A stretch of DNA of 64,000 nucleotides from Isoetes taiwanensis (Eukaryota > Streptophyta > Lycopodiopsida > Isoetales > Isoetaceae): NCBI GenBank assembly GCA_021234155.1, contig JAJEKV010000066.1:2553552-2617551 (forward strand), read 5' to 3'. The position numbers and the translations under genes were made by a program. The notes below the pieces were generated by a model, which ran no database searches, was not told the DNA's origin, and was given only the letters and a program-made list of their open reading frames with translations. Positions 57,599-64,000 of the stretch are shown in pieces. Within the stretch, counting starts at the first letter, position 1; every line of letters starts with the position of its first letter.

Positions 57599-58283
57599 TT
57601 CTCCCCCCCTTAGGACAATGCTGTCCTTAGCATTGCGCTAAGGTGACGAGCCTACTCTATCCTGCAAAACCACAGAAGAACATTCACTCCAATTTAAACG
57701 ATCAACTTCCTATTAAAGAGTTAAATGTCAAAATTTAGGCTATATTTGTACTTATACAAAATTATATAGCCTTAACATGTTACTTCTTACAATAATTCAA
57801 AATATTATTATAAGAGTTATTAGGGTTCATAATCTAAATTATGGTTCCTCCATCTTCTCGTAATGCGCCCCACCTCGATGCTCACTTCTCACTTTCCTGC
57901 ACAAGGAGCACATTACGTTAGTTTAATTAATAAGTTTGTGGTTTTAGGGGACCACCCCCCCTTACCAATACCTTGCACTCGATCATGGCCCTTTCGGTTT
58001 GAGCTTAAGGACCATTTAAGATGATCTATCATAAGCCCATGATCAAGTGCTACCTTGTACACATCCCCCAGTTGAGTACACCCCGATTGCATCATGCCCC
58101 AAGGGTTTTAAGCTAGGAACGCGTCTCCATCCCATCATCGCGACATGATCACTTTAACCTTCACCATGACCCTCCTACGGCCCGGTGTCTGCGTACCCGC
58201 GATCGCGTATAGAAACATCGTCGATGATCCCGTCATCGCCCACCATGCTTCATTCCTCACTCACATGACCCTAATGGTCATGT
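57599..58283 (-). other. Polypurine tract and 3' untranslated region of the third copy
   Basis: This matches copy B's 36560-37177 in antisense and 45216-45368 near the LTR. The similarity ends at about 58283, where another element begins, so the coding part of this copy is missing or displaced. Confidence 0.7.
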
Positions 58284-61200
58284 TTGGGGTCTGGGTTCGA
58301 ACTCACGGGAAGACGACCCTCTGTGGGAGGACGATGGATCTAACAGGAGAATCCAGGGGACTATGTCACGGGATTTGCAAGAAGAGAACAAGAAGAAGAA
58401 AACAAAACAAAGAGAACAATGAGCGGAAAATGATAAGCTTCCTTGATATCAATGATGAACATACATGAGCTCTCTAATCGAAAGAGAAGACGAAAAGAGA
58501 CAAGACTCAAAACTCATCTAACCTTCATGTGCTAGCTCTCTACTCATATATATAGTACAATGGCCTTTGGCCCAATATAGACTCTGATCGACCGGTCGCG
58601 GGGCTCTCGGAAGGAGGCCCGATTTGCAGGGAATCTTGCGGTGCCTCTTGAGGTGCACGGGATCACGCCGACGGGGCGGTGATGGCCCATCACTTGTCCG
58701 CCCGGTGCCTCTTGTTGGGAAGCTTTGCTGGTCTTGGACGCCCCCGATGGTTGGATCGGTGGGTCCTTGTTCTTGACTGTCCGTCAGTGCGTATGCATGA
58801 ATAGTCCTGTATCAGAGGCGCAGGGACTAACTCTTCACCAAACGACACTCCGTGAAGAAAAGGGGAAGTGTTTACGGCGGGAAGCCATCCGTCTCGAAAG
58901 TGATCCTCACGGGAGTGAGGTCGGGCACCATTATGGTACTTGCCAATGAGATCCCGGCATATTTGAAGAAGCGGGAGGAGTGTTGAGGCCAAAGGGCGGG
59001 ATGCGCATCAATGAGAAAACGATCGCACCATGTCTTCAAAGGGGCGGCATGGGCGTCAAGAAACAAACCGACATTCCATGAGGAGGAGGCAGGTCCGAGG
59101 CCGGGGCACCCTAACGGCCGCATTCGGATTGCAGGAAAATGGACCCGATTTAAGGAGCTGAGCAAGATGCATTTTAGAGCAGCACAAAACCCGCTTGAAG
59201 GTGGATGAAGGATCGGGTGAGGTGGCGATTCGTGCAAGAAGGTGTCAAGACCATGAAGCGCATCAGCGAGGCGTTGCCAACCACCCTCATTAGCAATATA
59301 GATCCAATTAGTGGTGTTATCAAGAGTGGCACCCTCCTCCCAAGTGGAACGGCAAACAAAGCGGGGATCCCACAGGAGATCAGTCAAGATCTGAGGTGGG
59401 AGTCCATCCGGCATGGCCATCCATGACCTTGGTCCAAAAGGGGAGACGCCAATCGAAGTCGAGGAACGGGGGGTGGAGGAACCAGAGGGAAGCATGGGAG
59501 GGAACCATGCGGGCGTGGGTTCTTTGAGCCCGCCTCCTAATTCACCGACAAGCCAGGATCAAGAGTTTTACACCAACCATCCCGCATGCAGGCAAAGAGA
59601 GTTGAGAGTTGGGAAGGGCTATCCCGTGCCCGGGGGACCGCCTATCATCCGAAGAGCACGTAATTGATTGTAAACCGCGAGGTGTTGCATATAAACTTGT
59701 GCATAGGAAGATCCTCGGGATGTCCCGTGATACTTCCTTATTTGTTGCAAAGACTTCGCTTGCCGAGAGGTAAATGATGTGCAAGCTTCGGGCATGTACT
59801 CTTGATGAAGAGCGCAGGTCCGAGCATGATCAGCTAGGTAGGGGTTGTTATCCCCAAGCAACCATTGAAGGGTGGGGTCACCTACGATAGTTCGTTGTGG
59901 CCCATCCCAAAAATCTCCTATGTATCACCCGGATAGAAATCATGAAAAATGTAAGCCATGGGCTGAACAACTTCAAGGTGATGAAATCCGGATCTTCGCG
60001 ATGAATGAGATCAAAGACCAAAAGGCGAAGATACACCTTTGTCTTCAATAGAGAGTTCGCCAAATCAAGAAAATCAAGCGGCGCAGCGGAACATCTACGG
60101 ACCATCAGCCCCATGCCACTTCAGTAAGAAAGAGGTGGCGGCGGGCAACCACATAATCCGGATAGCGGTGAAGGCGGGGGAAATCAACAGGCAAAGTTGC
60201 TAACGATGGTGATATAGCCGCCAAGTTTGGTCTCGAGCCTCACCGGCAGATCAATAGCGGTTGTAGCTGTTGTTCGAGGTCACGGATCCTCGGGTGGTCC
60301 TTTTTCAACGTATGGATCGGGTCAACGGACCCGTTCGAGAAGTGTTGACTGCGGAGGAGGATTGCCCAGAGCATTGAGTCGGCGACCGCAATCTCCGCCA
60401 TCAAGAAGTTTTTCGCTTCGAACTCTCCGTAGTTCCGATCTTGGAGGGATGTGAGCCGAGAAGTCCGTGTGGGAGAGCTGAGCCGGCCAAAGAGGCAATT
60501 TGAGCGCCACGTCTTTGTAAGGTTTTGAACTTGAGTCTTTGTAATTGTCACAAAGCTCCGAGTACAAGGCGCCGAGCTTAGCAATATCTTTCTCCTTGTT
60601 ACTTTCGGGAGAGTATCTTTGGACTTGTTTTGCTACAATAAGTCCCAATCCGGATTGAAGGCGAGCTGTTGATGCCAAAGTAAGGCTGGGTGTCTGATCA
60701 CATTACGCACTTTTGAGATCTATCACGTCAGAATGTAGCCCCGCTTTTTCTTTGAAGTCGGGCTTCCAAAGTTTGAACTTGTGCAGTTGCAGCTTGAAGG
60801 TCACGAAATGAGATCCGAGGTCGCCAGGCCGCGTTTGAACCCCATCCATAAGAGCTTCTTGGGATTCTTGTAACTTTAGAACAAATGTACTTGAGCATCT
60901 TGCCGATATCGATACAACGGTTTCCAGGGTTTGTGGTGGTGGATTTCACGATGCCAGTTTGGCGTATGTTTGTGAGACATGGTTGGAACCGAATGCTTTG
61001 GATTCTCGTGAAATGAGGAGGAGAAAAAGGACATGTGTCGCGGAAATTTGACATGACGAGAGGAGGAAGAAGGGCGTGAAGTGCCGACTTGGTGAGTCCG
61101 AGGAAGGGACCTCTCGAAAGTGGAATCATGAGAATGAGGAGGTGTGGGAGGAAAGTAATGACGGATGATGGCTTGAAGGTGGCCTCCACGGAAACTTGAG

Positions 61201-62800
61201 AAATAGAAGTGGCGGCCAAGACGGTCCACTTCTTGGAGAAGACGGAACAGCAATTGGGGCCATCAATGTGGTTGTTGGAGTGCGTGGCGATGAGCCGCGA
61301 TATTATAGAAAGGTTTTTATTGATATGGGTGTTCTTGATAGAATACCCAAGGAACTTATGCCACGTAAACTTAACAAAAGTTTCATGGGGCTTGTCTATA
61401 TTTGTCGAGGCGGCGCATTGGCGTGATAAGAAGGTGCACCAAACTTCGGTGACATCTAGATCCCGTATGGCGGACCAAGATAAACAAGGGGTTTGCAAAG
61501 GAATATGGAATACCGCAGTAAATCAGGTGTTGAGTGTTGAAATGGTGGTGCCATCGACCAGCGTGGGGTGTATCCATGCGGCCATTGACGATGTTAGCGA
61601 TGAACCGCTTCAACCGCTCGTGATTTGGAGCCGGGTTCCATTTGAGAGAATTCAGAAGTTAAAAAAGTTCTCGCAACTCTCACGATTCGGCCAACAAAGG
61701 GCTTCACGGAAAGTGGGCGCCAAGAAAGATACTGACTTCGAAAAGAGCGGCCCCTGGGAGCAAAGAGCTTGAAGTGTAGAAAATTTTGTGCGACCATGGC
61801 AAAGATTTTTGGAAAAAGAATGATTCAAAGGCGGAGGACAAAGGCAAAAGGAAACGGAGGACGGCGCAGAGGGACAAAAAGGTTTAAAGGGCGCAAATGG
61901 AGGCGAAAGGGTATGATGAGGGTGAAACAAACCGCGTGGATGGTGCCAGATGTCAAAGATGCCAAGGAGGCGATGGAGAGGCAAAATTTGGCTAAGTCCC
62001 CAAAAACAACAAAGGGAGAAGCAATGAAGCGGTGGAGATGAGGCATTGAGAGAATGATCGGATGTGACGGTGGCCAAAGGACACACATTAATGTTTGTGG
62101 TATGAAAAGAAGGAATGGCATTTAATGCCGGCTTCGAAGTGGGATATCATTAAAACGAATGTGGCAGAAGGTACCATGGCTAGATATGCGGCGGGAGAAA
62201 AGATTCTCATTTTAGAAACAGCCTTGCATTGCAAACACGTTGGCAATTTTTTTGATTGGTCCACGTCGACAAGGAGTTCCTCGGTTGGCTATATAAATAA
62301 GACGAGGAGAGTGAAGCAAAACATCCGATGGCGCTCAGTATGTCTGCGGCTGGTTTGCATGACAAATGCACTATGCCTTCCAATTGCCTGGAGTGGATTA
62401 CTTGTAAAATGGACTGTCTGGACCTCTGGCGGTGCCACAATCGTGGCATTGCTATGGACGAGTGGTGTGCCGGCATGGCTGAACATGCCCATCCCCATAC
62501 CAACGGGATGGAGGTGATTACACCTCATTTGGGACCCGGAGCAAAGCGGTACCACATCCTGCGCATCACCTCCGCTCAGAACCAGGAGTAGAGGGTTTTC
62601 CTCTTAGGGCGTAGTAGATAGGCTCGAGCCCATTTTGTATATATAGGGCAGTGCCCATAGCGGAAATAGCTGGGCTGTGCCCACATTTTGTAAAAAATTC
62701 CACCTATAATATAAATATGCCGCCGTTTTAGTCACTATCCTGTGTTTTGTTTTGCGTCTTGAAGCGTATCGTTTGTTGTTGATTTTCACTTGCCGTGGTA
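58284..62800 (-). other. Unresolved; possible very long LTR of the element at 62.8-64 kb
   Basis: No domain could be recognised on either strand, although readings of up to 256 codons exist (61498-60728 minus). On the minus strand a TATA-like ATATATAT near 58545 and an end in GACCCCA at 58283 look like the 3' part of an LTR that cut into the third chromovirus copy. TATATAAATA at about 62290 is another promoter-like site on the plus strand. If it is one LTR it is about 4.3 kb, as in large Tat/Ogre elements; this is inference. Confidence 0.3.
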
Positions 62801-62860
62801 TGAAATGTTTTGAGGCAAAAAGCCATTTACCGGTGTAGGTAATGGAGTTCCATCTAACTT

Positions 62861-64000
62861 TCACCATTTTGGAAAATCTTTGGGTTGAACCACTTGAATA
62901 ATTTGATAAGGGCCAAGCCAAATAAACTTAAGCTTAGGAGGAAAAATTTTGTACCTAGAATCATAAAGAAGAACCAAATCTCCTTCTTTGAATGTTTTTG
63001 TCTTGAGGCGTTTATCATGTAAAGATTTTTGCAACTGTTGTCCATGAAGAACAACGAATATAAGCATCCCTTCGAAGTTCATCCAACTTCCAATTGATAG
63101 ACCCTTTCTTTGAGTGCAAAGAAGCGGATTATGGGCAATAGCCGGTTGAAAACGGAGAGTTGGTAGGATGTATTCAAGCGGCATGAGAGCTTCACGACCA
63201 TAAACCAATTTGAAAAGGAATGTGACTGTAGCTATTTTGAAACAAGTATTGTAGGCCCAAAGAAAAGTGAGGGAAGCTTTGTTTGCCCCGGTCGATGAAG
63301 CGTCACAAATTTTCTTGAGAATGGTGACCGAGTTTTGTTGGTGCTTTTTCGCCAAACCATTACCTTGAGGATAGTAAGGTGTGCTCTTGTGATGATGTAT
63401 CGGAGATAATCCGCCGTCAGCTCCTTGATGGTATGATTGATAAAATGGACACCACGATCACCCACCAGCTCGGTGGGGGTGGCCAAATCGGCGTGATAAT
63501 TTGTTGATAAGAGGACCTTAAGGTACGTGCTTGCCGCAGATGTTGTGCGGAAGTGCGCAAGCTTCAGCCCATTTAGTAAGCGTGGTCGGTGAGAACCGAG
63601 GAATGTAGCGGGCGCGGGTGCCAGCGGAGGAGGATCGATGGGTCCCACAAAATCCATTCCCCATTTCTTTGAAGAAGGGAAGGGCGTGGCGGGGCGTCAA
63701 GGGAAGAGCGTCCACGGGGCGTGGGGCCCCCTGGCCCCGGCAAGCATCACGCGTCGCAGGCGTGGCGTCTTTGAAGAGCGTGGGCCAAAATACCCGGCTA
63801 AAAGGATTTTTGCGTGCGCGTGGTGTCACCATGAAAATGACCACCACCTAGCCCTTGATGAGCTTCTCTCGGACAATATCCGGAACTTCATGAGGTAAAA
63901 CACAACGTCGAAGAATGGTATCCTTACCCTTTTTGTAAAGATGTCACGCAACCATGGTGTAGTCCGCGGACTTCGCGGAGAAATTGATGGCGGCACGGAT
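62861..64000 (-). pseudogene. Integrase of another Ty3/gypsy element (partial)
   Basis: The minus strand reads MDFVGPIDPP near 63657 (first Asp), WAEACALPHN near 63560, CPTELV-type TPTELVGDRGVHFINHTIKEL near 63450 (second Asp) and MVWRKSTNK near 63370. In the 63355-62861 frame it reads KLVYGREALMPLEYILPTL and KTFKEGDLVLLYDSRYK, then FIWLGPYQIIQV. This is a complete core and C-terminus in broken frames, of a lineage distinct from copies A and B (no chromodomain after FIWLGPYQII). The upstream 63660-64000 should hold the zinc-binding domain and is badly decayed. Confidence 0.75.

Noticed and set aside
58282-58300. TGGGGTCTGGGTTCGAAC resembling a tRNA T-arm or a primer site
   Set aside because: No cloverleaf can be formed with the 70 bp upstream, and as a primer site its orientation disagrees with the neighbouring minus-strand LTR signals.
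60728-61498. 256-codon minus-strand reading
   Set aside because: No recognisable domain, no flanking gene signals and a competing plus-strand frame; it may be chance within a long non-coding stretch.
61209-61772. 187-codon plus-strand reading near 61.5 kb
   Set aside because: It overlaps an equally long opposite frame and shows no family features.

Overview
This window is intergenic DNA from a large, repeat-rich plant nuclear genome. The plant signals are TATA-type promoters with GT-AG introns, a chloroplast-type transketolase exon, Ty3/gypsy LTR elements of the chromovirus and Tat kinds primed by initiator tRNA-Met and tRNA-Gln, a Helitron and LINE remnants. A DIRS-like tyrosine-recombinase retrotransposon makes a flowering plant less likely; I would guess a lycophyte, fern or other non-flowering land plant, but the sequence alone does not settle this. 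I found no intact host gene, no rRNA or tRNA gene and no CRISPR array. Almost every coding stretch is broken by stops or frameshifts.

Layout. 1-11091 (minus) is a decayed chromovirus, copy A: chromodomain and integrase at the window edge, then RNase H, RT, protease and gag remnants, an unresolved 3-kb stretch, a Gag start that reads MARTKQTA (the histone H3 tail), the leader, a tRNA-iMet primer site and a 1.64-kb LTR. A TA-flanked fold-back MITE (1060-1583) splits its integrase. 11804-12235 is a LINE endonuclease remnant, followed by a perfect (TATC)44 tract. 13857-29450 is the most unusual part. It holds a plus-strand gene of a transposon-associated type (P) facing three minus-strand genes (M, L, K). 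Gene M ends in a divergent histone H3 fold. Three arrays of one 26-bp palindrome lie in the spacers, two of them directly upstream of TATA boxes. A DIRS-like element with split direct repeats (16734-24200) is inserted 20 bp beyond the H3-like gene.

29583-33230 is AT-rich and gene-poor, with a large fold-back. 33230-46992 (plus) is chromovirus copy B. Its 3' untranslated region appears split by a 3-kb insert that carries transketolase exon 1 and by a 5.0-kb non-autonomous Helitron (40214-45215); its 3' LTR is 45369-46992. 46993-55457 (plus) is a Tat-type element with the order gag, protease, plant-type RNase H, RT, second RNase H, integrase; both LTRs are truncated. 55452-55853 is a LINE 3' fragment. 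55972-58283 (minus) is the 3' end of a third chromovirus copy. 58284-62800 is unresolved and may be a very long LTR. 62861-64000 (minus) is an integrase of another Ty3/gypsy element.

The elements form a nested record of insertions and none looks able to move by itself today. The biologically novel candidates are the H3-tail mimic on a Gag from an element family that also carries a chromodomain, the H3-fold gene with its long loop 1, and the palindrome arrays shared by its gene cluster.
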